Assembly: GCF_900290195.1 (NCBI RefSeq) | Contig: NZ_OLMF01000004.1 | Span: forward strand, 795,501 to 859,500 | Reading direction: 5' to 3' | Length of the DNA stretch: 64,000 nucleotides | Source: Anaerococcus marasmi | GTDB lineage: Bacteria > Bacillota > Clostridia > Tissierellales > Peptoniphilaceae | In this document: positions 63,410-64,000 of the stretch, one piece after another | Layout: the number at the start of each line of letters is the position of its first letter | How positions within the stretch are numbered: position 1 is the stretch's first letter | Translations under genes and position numbers: made by a program | Notes under the pieces: model-generated | Databases searched by the model: none | The model's input: only the letters and a program-made list of their open reading frames with translations | Told to the model about the DNA's origin: nothing

Positions 63410-63756
63410 TTTGCTTTAGCTCCTGCTATACTTGCTGCACCTCTAAGGATTGAGTCTTTATGACTTGACTTCATACGCTCAAACCAGCGGTTGCCCCTCA
63501 TGGGTGCCCCTTGGAAATTAGCTGGCTCATAGTACCATCTTTTCGCATAAGGCGTTTGTTGTACTATCCTTCCGCTTCCTATACTTGTTTGAGTAGTAAC
63601 TGACCCTATAAGAGTTCCCACATCTTTCGGGGTATAGGGGTCCATTCTTCTTATGCACTCGCTATCAATAAATTTCTGGACCTCTCCACCTGTTTCTAGG
63701 TCTCTTTTCTTTAGGGCTTGTACTTCGTTAAAATCAAATTTACTAAAATTAATCAT
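63406..63756 (-). CDS. Phage head-tail joining / minor capsid protein
   Basis: A 116-residue protein with RDLETGGEVQKFIDSECIRR, then YTPKDVGTLIGSVTTQTSIG and YAKRWYYEPANFQGAPMRGN. This matches the minor capsid 2/HK97-gp10-like pattern (DxxxYTPxxxGxL..; QTPYAKRxYYE). Start overlaps the stop of the upstream gene (TAATG). Confidence 0.82.
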   Translation of the reverse strand: MINFSKFDFNEVQALKKRDLETGGEVQKFIDSECIRRMDPYTPKDVGTLIGSVTTQTSIGSGRIVQQTPYAKRWYYEPANFQGAPMRGNRWFERMKSSHKDSILRGAASIAGAKAK

Positions 63757-64000
63757 TAGTTCGCTCCTATCCTGGTGTGCTGCATTTTCTTAGATCCAAA
63801 ATCATAGACGTCGGAAACAGTAACAATCTTAGCCTTATACTTAATTGCGTATTCTTTAGCGGTCTTTAACTGCTCTATTTCTCTTTCGTTATCGTTTCTG
63901 ATTAATAAATCCTCTACATCCACTTCTCTAAGAAGCTTTTCAGGTATAAAGCAAGTTATCTTGTCTATATCGTCTCTATTTCTACCTGTACGATTGGTGT
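63756..64000 (-). CDS. Phage minor capsid (head-tail connector) protein, 5' end outside window
   Basis: The last 80 codons of a gene that continues beyond the window. The tail reads CFIPEKLLREVDVEDLLIRN, then YAIKYKAKIVTVSDVYDFGS and HTRIGAN, fitting the small Minor_capsid_1-type connector usually found directly before the gp10-like gene. Only the C-terminus is visible. Confidence 0.7.
   Translation of the reverse strand, partial: TNRTGRNRDDIDKITCFIPEKLLREVDVEDLLIRNDNEREIEQLKTAKEYAIKYKAKIVTVSDVYDFGSKKMQHTRIGAN

Overview
The window reads as a chromosome segment of a low-GC Gram-positive anaerobe. The gene sets (LCP wall ligase, DacA, MurJ, the ylxM-ffh-rpsP-khpA-rimM-trmD-rplS and rbgA-rnhB-yraN-dprA-topA operons) are those of Firmicutes in the broad sense. 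The overall look suggests Peptoniphilaceae (Anaerococcus-like), but that placement is inference. Almost all genes lie on the minus strand.

Layout: 1-6000 holds two tandem MurJ flippases and an LCP protein. 7200-16700 holds a DUF1846 protein, a GIY-YIG protein, an operon (2-hydroxyacid dehydrogenase, udk, glgB, a UPF0158-like gene, apbE), a VOC-like gene and tadA. 17490-20750 holds tRNA-Arg(CCU), dacA, a degenerate aminoglycoside-adenylyltransferase-like gene, a Nudix hydrolase and mscL. 21557-26502 is the topA operon. 26590-30275 is plastic: a decayed membrane gene, an ABC transporter pair and a frameshifted IS256-type element. 38135-41819 is the SRP/ribosome operon, followed by htrA and a RelBE-type toxin-antitoxin pair. 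Nearly every larger gap outside the operons is filled by families of short palindromic or composite repeats.

30650-37787 is the most striking locus. It looks like an undescribed, peptide-regulated RiPP system: a SPASM radical-SAM enzyme with a PqqD-like N-terminus, a 28-residue precursor gene too short for usual gene callers, two ABC systems, a CPBP protease, a small membrane protein and an XRE/TPR (RRNPP-like) regulator. A divergent, secreted pheromone-like peptide ORF has a perfect 10-nt Shine-Dalgarno but only an AUA start. One palindrome overlaps the -35 boxes of both divergent promoters.

44370-64000 is the late half of a siphovirus-type prophage running leftward: head-tail joining genes, tail tube, tape measure, Dit, Tal, baseplate, receptor-binding genes, lysis genes, then an accessory (moron-like) region ending near a probable attachment end. 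Two features stand out. Four tandem paralogous tail genes carry poly-G tracts of 8, 10 and 11 at the same place in three of them, which looks like phase variation. Three accessory units have near-identical consensus promoters with a shared CCCGTG core.
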